This document shows positions 44,090 to 55,315 of a stretch of DNA of 64,000 nt, in pieces. The translations under genes and the position numbers were made by a program. The DNA is from Lucinisca nassula (Eukaryota; Mollusca; Bivalvia; Lucinida; Lucinidae), in contig OY757011.1 of the NCBI GenBank assembly GCA_963580285.1, forward strand, positions 121,365,846-121,429,845. Reading direction: 5' to 3'. Below the pieces are notes generated by a model that was not told where the DNA came from, made no database searches, and worked only from the letters and a program-made list of their open reading frames with translations. Within the stretch, counting starts at the first letter, position 1. Every line of letters starts with the position of its first letter.

Positions 44090-44705
44090 TTGTTCAAATG
44101 GCATCTCCTCGAAAACCAATGCTCAGATTTTGACCAAACTTGATCTGAAGCATTCTGATATCAGCATTTCTCAGATTTGTTCAAATGGTTCCGCCTCGAT
44201 GGATAAGTAGGTCATAATGGAAAAACTTCAAACTGCTAATTCTCGTGAACTGGTGAAAGGGATTTGATCAGACATGGTCAGAAGCATCCATGCATCAACC
44301 AGTATTAGATATATTCAAATGGTTCCACTCCGATGCATAAGTAGGTCAAAATGGTCGATATCGGGAAAACTTCAAACCGCTGATTCTCGTGAATGGATGA
44401 ACAGAATTTGATTAAACATGGTCAGAAGCATCCTTACATCAACCTGTATCAGATTTATTCGAATGGTTCCACTCCGATGCATAAGTAGGTCATAATGGCT
44501 GACATCGTGAAAAACATCAAATTGCTGATTCTCATTAATGGCTGAACGGAATTTGATCAAACTTGGTCAGAAAGATCCTTACATCAACCTGTTTCAGATT
44601 TATTCAAATGGTTCCACTCCAATGCATAACTAGGTGATAAGGGCCGACATCATAAAAATTTTTAAACTGCTGATTCTCTTTAATGGATGAACAGAATTGG
44701 ATCAA
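44090..44705 (-). repeat. Hairpin-headed degenerate tandem repeat, right half
   Basis: ~150 bp units (CAGATTTATTCAAATGGTTCC, ACTCCGATGCATAAGTAGGTCA, GCTGATTCTCGTGAATGG, GATCAAACTTGGTCAGAAGC) complementary to 42778-43690. It joins the satellite array abruptly at 44711. Confidence 0.8.
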
Positions 44706-45197
44706 ACTTGGAACCGTCTATTAAACATACCTACAGCAGTGTCCGTCGTAGGAAGAGAAAGTGTCCTTGTCGGGAACAGTCTATTAAACATAACTACAGA
44801 AAGTGCCCTTGGTGGGAACAGTCTATTAAACTGACCTAAAGAAGTGTCCGTGCTGGGAACAGTCTATAAAGCATACCTAAAGAAGTGTCCTTGGTGGGAA
44901 CAGTCCATTAAAAATACCTAAAGAAGTGTCCGTGTTGGGAACAGTCTATTAAACATAACTACAGAAAGTGTCCTTGGTGGGAACAGTCTATTAAACATAC
45001 CTAAAGAAGTGTCCGTGCTGGGAGCAGTCTATTAAACATAACTACAGAAAGTGTCCTTGGTAGGAACAGTCTATTAAACATACCTAAAGAAGCGTCTATG
45101 GTGGGAACAGTCTATTAAACATACCTAAATAAGTGTCCGTGCTCGGAACAGACTATTAAACATACTTTAAGAAGTGTCCGTGCTGGGAATAGTCTAT

Positions 45198-45361
45198 TAA
45201 ACACCACAGGACCATTGGTCCTGAATCGCTCACCTAACGTCAGTCAGCCCAGCGGTTCCAGAGGAGAAGACATTTAAAAATGTTGACACTCAGACACACG
45301 ACAGACAAACTCTGACCACCCTATAAGCTCACCAATGAGCCTTCTGCTCAGGTGAGCTAAT
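45198..45361 (+). repeat. Hairpin-headed repeat fragment inside the satellite, copy 1
   Basis: CACAGGACCATTGGTCCTGA, TCGCTCACCTAACGTCAG, CACGACAGACAAACTCTGAC and CTCACCAATGAGCC..GGTGAGCTAA. Satellite monomers resume immediately on both sides. Confidence 0.8.
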
Positions 45362-45560
45362 AACTACAAAAAGTGTCCTTGGTGGCAACAGTCTATTAAA
45401 CATGGCTACAGAAAGTGTCCTTGGTGGGAACATTCTATTAAACATAGCTACAGAAAGTGTCCTTGGTGGGAACAGTCTATTAAACATAGCAACAGTAAGT
45501 GTCCATGCTTGGAACGGTCTATTAAACATAGCTACAGAAAGTGTCCTTGGTGGGAACATA

Positions 45561-45757
45561 AACATGAATCCTTAAGATTTTTCTAAGTAAAAAGTTTGTG
45601 CTCAAAAAAATAATCTTACCAGATCTCAATAAAATTTTTGGAGTCTGGGTGAAAAATAGTGGGTCGTTCGGGGGACAGCAAGCAAACATTTTTTTATGGA
45701 TGGCCTCAGCTCCGTTTTCAGGAATGTACACTTATTTGGCCTTTCTCCTACACATAA
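45561..45757. other. Unique ~190 bp piece between satellite monomers, copy 1
   Basis: Starts AATCCTTAAGATTTTTCTAAG and ends TGGCCTTTCTCCTACACATA. Repeated at 47321-47511 with few differences. It has open frames on both strands but no recognised protein. Confidence 0.6.
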
Positions 45758-46375
45758 CTACAGCAGTGTCTGTGATGGGAACCGTCTATTAAACATACCT
45801 ACAGCAGTGTCCGTCGTAGGAAGAGAAAGTGTCCTTGTCGGGAACAGTCTATTAAACATAACTACAGAAAGTGTCCTTGGTGGGAACAGTCTATTAAACA
45901 GACCTAAAGAAGTGTCCGTGCTGGGAACAGTCTATAAAGCATACCTAAAGAAGTGTCCTTGGTGGGAACAGTCCATTAAAAATACCTAAAGAAGTGTCCG
46001 TGTTGGGAACAGTCTATCAAACATAACTACAGAAAGTGTCCTTGGTGGGAACAGTCTATTAAACATACCTAAAGAGGTGTCCGTGCTGGGAAAAGTCTAT
46101 TAAACATAACTACAGAAAGTGTCCTTGGTAGGAACAGTCTATAAAACATACCTAAAGAAGTGTCTGTGCTGGAAACAGTCTATTAAACATACCTAAATAA
46201 GTGTCCGTGCTGGGAACAGTCTATTAAACATACTTTAAGAAGTGTCCATGCTGGGAATAGTCTATTAAACACCACAGGACCATTGGTCCTGAATCGCTCA
46301 CCTGACGTCAATCAGCCAAGCGGTTCCAGAGGAGAAGACATTTAAAAAATGTGGACACACAGGCACACGACAGAC

Positions 46376-47099
46376 AAATAAGTTCTGAAGTTAGATCCCT
46401 TGGAAGCAAGGAATACACCAAATATACGAAAATAGCAGACTCGGTTTTATTGAGTATGTTCATGACCAGTACTGAAATGTGCAACACCGGTCACGCCCTC
46501 TAGCACCGGCTTAAGCAGAACTCTATTTTCAAAATGATACCAAATGAACTCATTGATCCCAAAGGACCAGAAAATATAATCTGCACTATGATGATGTACG
46601 GGGAGACGTTTTACGGCCGCCACACGGCACAACACCAGCTACAGTGAAAATAAATAAGTTCTGAAGTTAGATCCCTTGGAAGCAAGGAATACACCAAATA
46701 TACGAAAATAGCAGACTCGGTTTTATTGAGTATGTTCATGACCAGTACTGAAATGTGCAACACCGGTCACGCCCTCTAGCACCGGCTTAAGCAGAACTCT
46801 ATTTTCAAAATGATACCAAATGAACTCATTGATCCCAAAGGACCAGAAAATATAATCTGCACTATGATGATGTACGGGGAGACGTTTTACGGCCGCCACA
46901 CGGCACAACACCAGCTACAGTGAAAATAAATAAGTTCTGAAGTTAGATCCCTTGGAAGCAAGGAATACACCAAATATACGAAAATAGCAGACTCGGTTTT
47001 ATTGAGTATGTTCATGACCAGTACTGAAATGTGCAACACCGGTCACGCCCTCTAGCACCGGCTTAAGCAGAACTCTATTTTCAAAATGATACCAAATGA
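46376..47099 (+). repeat. 276-bp tandem repeat (2.6 copies) inserted in the satellite block
   Basis: Units start at 46381, 46657 and 46933 (third truncated near 47099) and look identical. Each contains CTGAAGTTAGATCCCTTGGA, ACTCGGTTTTATTGAGTATG and GTACGGGGAGACGTTTTACG. The paralogous block at 45308 reads CAGACAAACTCTGACC without it, so this is an insertion into the second block only. The duplicated 62-residue minus-strand frame has no recognised family. Confidence 0.88.
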
Positions 47100-47320
47100 A
47101 ACTCTGACCACCCTATAAGTTCACCAATGAGCTTTCGGCTCAGGTGAGATAATAACTACAAAAAGTGTCCTTGGTGGGAACAGTCTATCAAACATAGCTA
47201 CAGAAAGTGTTCTTGGTGGGAACAGTCTATTAAACATAGCAACATTAAGTGTCTATGCTTGGAACAGTCTATTAAACAGAGCTGCAGAAAGTGTCCTTGG
47301 TGGGAACATAAACATTGAAT

Positions 47321-47511
47321 CCTAAAGATTTTTCTAAGTAAAAAAGTTTGTGCTCAAAAAAATAATCTTACCAGATCTCAATAAAATTTTTGGAGTCTGG
47401 GTGAAAAATAGTGGGTTGTTCGGGGGACAGCAAGCAAACATTTTTTTATGGATGGCCTCAGCTCCGTTTTCAGGAATGTACACTTATTTGGACTTTCTCC
47501 TACACATAACT
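47321..47511. other. Unique ~190 bp piece between satellite monomers, copy 2
   Basis: Near-identical to 45561-45757, part of the block duplication. Confidence 0.6.
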
Positions 47512-50500
47512 ACAGCAGTGTCTGTGATGTGAACCGTCTATTAAACATACCTACAGCAGTGTCCGTCGTAGGAAGAGAAAGTGTCCTTGTCGGGAACAGT
47601 CTATTAAACATAACTACAGAAAGTGTCCTGGTGGGAACAGTCTATTAAACATAGCTACATGAAGTGTCCTTGGTGGGAAGAGTCTGTTAAAAACGGCTAC
47701 AGAAAGTGTCCTTGGTGGGCACATTCTATTAAACATAGCTACAAAAAGGGTCCATGCTGGGAACAGTTTATTAAACATACGTATATAAAGAGACCTTGTT
47801 GGAAACAGTCTATTAAACATATATACAGACGTGTCCGTGCTGGAAACAGCCTATTAAACATAGCTACAAAAAGTGTCCATGCTGGGAACAGCATATTAAA
47901 CATAGCTACATGAAGTGTCCTTGGTGGGAACAGTCTGTTGAAAATGGCTACAGAAAGTGTTCTTGGTGGGAACATTCTATTAAACATAGTTACAAAAAGT
48001 GTCCATGCTGGGAACAGTCTATTAAACATAGCTACATGAAGTGTTCTTGGTGGGAACAGTCTGTTAAAAACGGCTACAGAGAGTGTCCTTGGTGGGAACA
48101 TTCTATTAAACATAGCTACAAAAAGTGTCCATGCTGGGAACAGTTTATTAAACATAGCTACATGAAGTGTCCTTGGTGGGAACAGTCTGTTAAAAACGGC
48201 TACAGAAAGTGTCCTTGGTGGGAACATTCTATTATACATAGCTACAAAAAGTGTCCATGCTGGGAACAGTCTATTAAACATAGCTACATGAAGTGTCCAT
48301 GCTGGGAACAGTCTATTAAACATATCTACATGAAGTGTCTACAGAAAGTGTCCTTGGTGGGAACATTCTTTTAAACATAACTACAAAAAGTGTCCATGCT
48401 GGGAACAGTCTATTAAACATAGCTACATGAAGTGTCCTTGGTGGGAACAGTCTGTTAAAGACGGCTACAGAAAGTGTCCTTGGTGGGAACATTCTATTAA
48501 ACATAGCTACAAAAAGTGTCCATGCTGGGAACAGTCTATTAAACATAAGTACATGAATTGTCCATGCTGGGAACAGTCTATAAAACATAGCTAAATAAAG
48601 TGTCCTTGGTGGGAACAGTCTGATAAAAATGTCTACAGAAAGTTTCCTTGGTGGGAACATTCTATTAAACATAACTACAAAAAGTGTCCATGCTGGGAAC
48701 AGTCTTTTAAACATAGCTACATGAAGTGTCCTTGGTGGGAACAGTCTGTTAAAAACGGCTACAGAAAGTGTCCTTGGTGGGGACATTCTATTAAACATAG
48801 CTACAGAAAGTATCCTTGGTGGGAACAGTTTATTAAACATACGTATAGAAAGAGTCCTTGTTGGAAACAGTCTATTTAACATATATACAGAAGTGTCCGT
48901 GCTGGAAACAGCCTATTAAACATAGCTACAAAAAGTGTCCTTAGTGGGAACAGTCTGTTAAAAATGGCTACAGAAAGTGTCCTTGGTGCGGACATTCTAT
49001 TAAACATAGCTACAGAAAGTGTCCTTGGTGGGAACAGTTTATTAAACATACGTATAGAAAGAGACCTTGTTGGAAACCGTCTATTAAACATATATACAGA
49101 CGTGTCCGTGCTGGAAACAGCCTTTTAAACATAGCTACAAAAAGTGTCCATGCTGGGAACAGTTTATTAAACATACGCATAGAAAGAGACCTTGTTGGAA
49201 ACAGTCTATTAAACATATATACAGACGTGTCCGTGCTGGAAACAGCCTATTAAACATAGCTACAAAAAGTGTCCATGCTGGGAACAGTCTATTAAACATA
49301 GCTACATGAAGTGTCCTTGGTGGGAACAGTCTGTTAAAAACGGCTACAGAAAGTGTCCTTGGTGGGAACATTCTATTAAACATAGCTACAAAAAGTGTCC
49401 ATGCTGGGAACAGTTTATTAAACATAGCTACATGAAGTGTCCTTGGTGGGAACAGTCTGTTAAAAACGGCTACAGAAAGTGTCCTTGGTGGGAACATTCT
49501 ATTAAACATAGCTACAAAAAGTGTCCATGCTGGGAACAGTCTATTAAACATAGCTACATGAAGTGTCCATGCTGGGAACAGTCTATTAAACATATCTACA
49601 TGAAGTGTCTACAGAAAGTGTCCTTGGTGGGAACATTCTTTTAAACATAACTACAAAAAGTGTCCATGCTGGGAACAGTCTATTAAACATAGCTACATGA
49701 AGTGTCCTTGGTGGGAACAGTCTGTTAAAAACGGCTACAGAAAGTGTCCTTGGTGGGAACCTTCTATTAAACATAGCTACAAAAAGTGTCCATGCTGGGA
49801 ACAGTCTATTAAACATAAGTACATGAAGTGTCCATGCTGGGAACAGTCTATTAAACATAAGTACATGAAGTGTCCATGCTGGGAACAGTCTATTAAACAT
49901 AGCTAAATAAAGTGTCCTTGGTGGGAACAGTCTGATAAAAATGTCTACAGAGAGTTTCCTTGGTGGGAACATTCTATTAAACATAACTGCAAAAAGTGTC
50001 CATGCTGGGAACAGTCTTTTAAACATAGCTACATGAAGTGTCCTTGGTGGGAACAGTCTGTTAAAAACGGCTACAGAAAGTGTCCTTGGTGGGGACATTC
50101 TATTAAACATAGCTACAGGAAGTATCCTTGGTGGGAACAGTTTATTAAACATATGTGTAGAAAGAGTCCTTGTTGGAAACAGTCTATTTAACATATATAC
50201 AGAAGTGTCCGTGCTGGAAACAGCCTATTAAACATAGCTACAAAAAGTGTCCTTAGTGGGAACAGTCTGTTAAAAATGGCTGCAGAAAGTGTCCTTGGTG
50301 CGGACATTCTATTAAACATAGCTACAGAAAGTATCCTTGGTGGGAACAGTTTATTAAACATACGTTTAGAAAGAGACCTTGTTGGAAACAGTCTATTAAA
50401 CATATATACAGACGTGTCCGTGCTGGAAACAGCCTTTTAAACATAGCTACAAAAAGTGTCCATGCTGGGAACAGTCTATTAAACATAGCTACATGAAGTG

Positions 50501-53500
50501 TCCTTGGTGGGAACAGTCTGTTAAAAACGGCTACAGAAAGTGTCCTTGGTGGGAACATTCTATTAAACATAGCTACAAAAAGTGTCCATGCTGGGAACAG
50601 TCTATTAAACATAGCTACATGAAGTGTCCATGCTGGGAACAGTCTATTAAACATAGCTACATGAAGTGTCCTTGGTGGGAACAGTCTGTTAAAAATGTCT
50701 ACAGAAAGTGTCCTTGGTGGGAACATTCTATTAAACATAACTACAAAAAGTGTCCATGCTGGGAACAGTCTATTAAACATAGCTACATGAAGTGTCCTTG
50801 GTGGGAACAGTCTGTTAAAAACGGCTACAGAAAGTGTCCTTGGTGCGGACATTCTATTAAACATAGCTACAGAAAGTGTCCTTGGTGGGAACAGTTTATT
50901 AAACATACGTATAGAAAGAGTCCTTGTTGGAAACAGTCTATTAAACATATATACAGAAGTGTCCGTGCTGGAAACAGCCTATTAAACATAGCTACAGAAA
51001 GTATCCTTGGTGGGAACAGTTTATTAAACATACTTATAGAAAGAGTCCTTGTTGGAAACAGTCTATTTAACATATATACAGAAGTGTCCGTGCTGGAAAC
51101 AGCCTATTAAACATAGCTACAAAAAGTGTCCTTAGTGGGAACAGTCTGTTAAAAATGGCTACAGAAAGTGTCCTTGGTGCGGACATTCTATTAAACATAG
51201 CTACAGAAAGTGTCCTTGGTGGGAACAGTTTATTAAACATACGTATAGAAAGAGACCTTGTTGGAAACAGTCTATTAAACATATATACAGACGTGTCCGT
51301 GCTGGAAACAGCCTTTTAAACATAGCTACAAAAAGTGTCCATGCTGGGAACAGTTTATTAAACATACGTATAGAAAGAGACCTTGTTGGAAACAGTCTAT
51401 TAAACATATATACAGACGTGTCCGTGCTGGAAACAGCCTATTAAACATAGCTACAAAAAGTGTCCATGCTGGGAACAGTCTATTAAACATAGCTACATGA
51501 AGTGTCCTTGGTGGGAACAGTCTGTTAAAAACGGCTACAGAAAGTGTCCTTGGTGGGAACATTCTATTAAACATAGCTACAAAAAGTGTCCATGCTGGGA
51601 ACAGTTTATTAAACATAGCTACATGAAGTGTCCTTGGTGGGAACAGTCTGTTAAAAACGGCTACAGAAAGTGTCCTTGGTGGGAACATTCTATTAAACAT
51701 AGCTACAAAAAGTGTCCATGCTGGGAACAGTCTATTAAACATAGCTACATGAAGTGTCCATGCTGGGAACAGTCTATTAAACATATCTACATGAAGTGTC
51801 TACAGAAAGTGTCCTTGGTGGGAACATTCTTTTAAACATAACTACAAAAAGTGTCCATGCTGGGAACAGTCTATTAAACATAGCTACATGAAGTGTCCTT
51901 GGTGGGAACAGTCTGTTAAAAACGGCTACAGAAAGTGTCCTTGGTGGGAACCTTCTATTAAACATAGCTACAAAAAGTGTCCATGCTGGGAACAGTCTAT
52001 TAAACATAAGTACATGAAGTGTCCATGCTGGGAACAGTCTATTAAACATAAGTACATGAAGTGTCCATGCTGGGAACAGTCTATTAAACATAGCTAAATA
52101 AAGTGTCCTTGGTGGGAACAGTCTGATAAAAATGTCTACAGAGAGTTTCCTTGGTGGGAACATTCTATTAAACATAACTGCAAAAAGTGTCCATGCTGGG
52201 AACAGTCTTTTAAACATAGCTACATGAAGTGTCCTTGGTGGGAACAGTCTGTTAAAAACGGCTACAGAAAGTGTCCTTGGTGGGGACATTCTATTAAACA
52301 TAGCTACAGGAAGTATCCTTGGTGGGAACAGTTTATTAAACATATGTGTAGAAAGAGTCCTTGTTGGAAACAGTCTATTTAACATATATACAGAAGTGTC
52401 CGTGCTGGAAACAGCCTATTAAACATAGCTACAAAAAGTGTCCTTAGTGGGAACAGTCTGTTAAAAATGGCTGCAGAAAGTGTCCTTGGTGCGGACATTC
52501 TATTAAACATAGCTACAGAAAGTATCCTTGGTGGGAACAGTTTATTAAACATACGTATAGAAAGAGACCTTGTTGGAAACAGTCTATTAAACATATATAC
52601 AGACGTGTCCGTGCTGGAAACAGCCTTTTAAACATAGCTACAAAAAGTGTCCATGCTGGGAACAGTCTATTAAACATAGCTACATGAAGTGTCCTTGGTG
52701 GGAACAGTCTGTTGAAAATGGCTACAGAAAGTGTCCTTGGTGGGAACATTCTATTAAACATAGTTTCAAAAAGTGTCCATGCTGGGAACATTCTATTAAA
52801 CATAGCTACATGAAGTGTCCTTGGTGGGAACAGTCTGTTAAAAACGGCTACAGAAAGTGTCCTTGGTGGGCACATTCTATTAAACATAGCTACAGAAAGT
52901 GTCCTTGGTGGGAACAGTTTATTAAACATACGTATAGAAAGAGTCCTTGTTGGAAACAGTCTATTAAACATATATACAGAAGTGTCCGTGCTGGAAACAT
53001 TCTATTAAACATAGCTACAAAAAGTGTCCATGCTGGGAACAGTCTATTAAACATAGCTACATGAAGTGTCCTTGGTGGGAACAGTCTGTTAAAAATGGCT
53101 ACAGAAAGTGTCCTTGGTGGGAACATTCTATTAAACATAGCTACAAAAAGTGTCAATGCTGGGAACAGTCTATTAAACATAGCTACATGAAGTGTCCTAG
53201 GTGGGAACAGTCTGTTAAAAACGGCTACAGAAAGTGTCCTTGGTGGGAACATTCTATTAAACATAGCTACAAAAAGTGTCCATGCTGGGAACAGTCTATT
53301 AAACATAGCTACATGAAGTGTCCATGCTGGGAACAGTCTATTAAACATAGCTACATGAAGTGTCCTTGGTGGGAACAGCCTGTTAAAAATCTCTACAGAA
53401 AGTGTCCTTGGTGGGAACATTCTATTAAACATAACTACAAAAAGTGTCCATGCTGGGAACAGTCTATTAAACATAGCTACATGAAGTGTCCTTGGTGGGA

Positions 53501-55120
53501 ACAGTCTGTTAAAAACGGCTACAGAAAGTGTCCTTGGTGGGGACATTCTATTAAACATAGCTACAGAAAGTGTCCTTGGTGGGAACAGTTTATTAAACAT
53601 ACGTATAGAAAGAGTCCTTGTTGGAAACAGTCTACTAAACATATATACAGAAGTGTCCGTGCTGGAAACATCCTATTAAACATAGCTACAAAAAGTGTCC
53701 TTAGTGGGAACAGTCTATTAAACATAGCTACATGAAGTGTCCTTGGTGGGAACAGTCTGTTAAAAATCGCTACAGAAAGTGTCCTTGGTGGGAGCATTCT
53801 ATTAAACATAGCTACAAAACAAAAAGTGTCCATGCTGGGAACAGTCTATTAAACATAGCTACATGAAGTGTCCTTGGTGGGAACAGTCTGTTAAAAACGG
53901 CTACAGAAAGTGTCCTTGGTGGGAACATTCTATTAAACATAGCTACAAAAAGTGTCCATGCTGGGAACAGTCTATTAAACATAGCTACATGAAGTGTCCA
54001 TGCTGGGAACAGTCTATTAAACATAGCTACATGAAGTGTCCTTGGTGGGAACAGTCTGTTAAAAATGTCTACAGAAAGTGTCCTTGGTGGGAACATTCTA
54101 TTAAACATAACTACAAAAAGTGTCCATGCTGGGAACAGTCTATTAAACATAGCTACATGAAGTGTCCTTGGTGGGAACAGTCTGTTAAAAACGGCTACAG
54201 AAAGTGTCCTTGGTGCGGACATTCTATTAAACATAGCTACAGAAAGTGTCCTTGGTGGGAACAGTTTATTAAACATACGTATAGAAAGAGTCCTTGTTGG
54301 AAACAGTCTATTAAACATATATACAGAAGGGTCCGTGCTGGAAACAGCCTATTAAACATAGCTACAAAAAGTGTCCTTAGTGGGAACAGTCTGTTAAAAA
54401 TGGCTACAGAAAGTGTCCTTGGTGGGAACAGTTTATTAAACATACGTATAGAAAGAGACCTTGTTGGAAACAGTCTATTAAACATATATACAGAAGTGTC
54501 CGTGCTGGAAACAACTTTTTAACATAGCTACAAAAAGTGTCCATGCTGGGAACAGTCTATTAAACATAGCTACAGAAAGTGTGCTTGGTGGGAACTTCTT
54601 ATTAAACATACGTATAGAAAGTGTCCTTGTTGGAAACAGTCTATTAAACACACCAACAGAAGTATCCATGCTGGGAACAATATATTAAACATACCTACAG
54701 AAAGTGTCCTTGATGGGAACAGTCTATTAAACATAGCTACAGAAAGTGTCCTTGCTGGGAACAGACTATGAAGCGTACTACAGAAAGTGTCCGTGGTGGG
54801 AACAGTCTTTTAAATATACCTACAGAAAGTGTCCATGCTAGGACCAGTCTTTTAATGATAGCTTTAGAAAGAGTCCGTGCTGGAAAATGTCTACTAACCA
54901 TAACTACGAAAAGTGTCCTTGGTGGGAACAGTCTATCTAACATACCTATATAATTGTCCGGGCTGGGAACAGTCTATAAACATACCTACAGAAGTGTCTG
55001 TGCTTGGAACAGTCTATAAAACATACCTACAGAAAGTGTCCTTGGTGGGAACAGTCTATTAAACATACCTATATAAATTGTCCTTGCTGGGAACAATCTA
55101 TTAAAGGAGTCCATGTATGG
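47512..55120 (-). repeat. 42-bp satellite array, main part of right arm
   Basis: About 180 monomers in inverse orientation to the left array, with the same variants and higher-order pattern. A 2191-bp segment is duplicated nearly exactly (48876-51066 and 51067 onward), and ~0.46 kb at 50493-50950 recurs at 53863-54320. Long frames on both strands (KCPWWEQSVKNGYR on plus, MFNRLFPPRTLSVA on minus) reflect the 42-bp period, not genes. Confidence 0.95.
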
Positions 55121-55269
55121 AATCCTCCAATCGCTAAAAACATATGCAGGAAATTGTTCAAATGTCTAGTTTGCTTTAAATCATGTGTATTAAATAAGGC
55201 TAAAAGGGATGCCCTTTGAGAACCATGAACGCATTCAAAAACGAAAATAGCAGAATCCATTTGTTGTTT

Positions 55270-55315
55270 GGGCCAGACAAGCTTGTTTCGGCCATCAAGG
55301 CCTCATCAGTAGCCC
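55270..55315 (-). ncRNA. Type-I hammerhead ribozyme (right arm, minus strand)
   Basis: Mirror of 36783-36828 with an identical core: stem I strands TAGCCC (55310-55315) and GGGCCA (55270-55275) on plus, TCATCAG (55303-55309), stem II GGCC/GGCC (55290-55302), TTC (55287-55289), palindromic stem III (55277-55286). Cleavage is predicted on the minus strand after the base complementary to 55276. The only nearby change is G to C in the outer stem I extension. It reads leftwards into the right satellite array. Confidence 0.9.

Larger units (their letters stand above)
44711..47531 (-). repeat. Diverged end of right satellite with a duplicated ~1.07 kb block
   Basis: The junction GAACCGTCTATTAAACATAC, then CTACAGCAGTGTCCGTCG, occurs at 44711, 45779 and 47531, so block 44711-45778 is repeated at 45779-47530. 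Each block carries monomers, a hairpin-headed repeat fragment (45198-45361, 46272-47154) and a unique ~190 bp piece (45561-45757, 47321-47511). The second block is longer because of a 276-bp tandem insert. Confidence 0.85.

Noticed and set aside
46447..46911. A duplicated 62-residue minus-strand protein
   Set aside because: Identical only because it lies in a 276-bp tandem repeat. No recognised family, and the third copy is truncated.
37487..54522. Dozens of open frames of 60-250 codons on both strands (14-residue repeats such as MFNRLFPPRTLSVA or KCPWWEQSVKNGYR), which could be read as novel Cys/Trp-rich repeat proteins
   Set aside because: They arise from a 42-bp (14-codon) satellite open in several frames on both strands at once. 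A one-base deficit per higher-order unit breaks each frame, and there are no start contexts, signal peptides or flanking gene structure.
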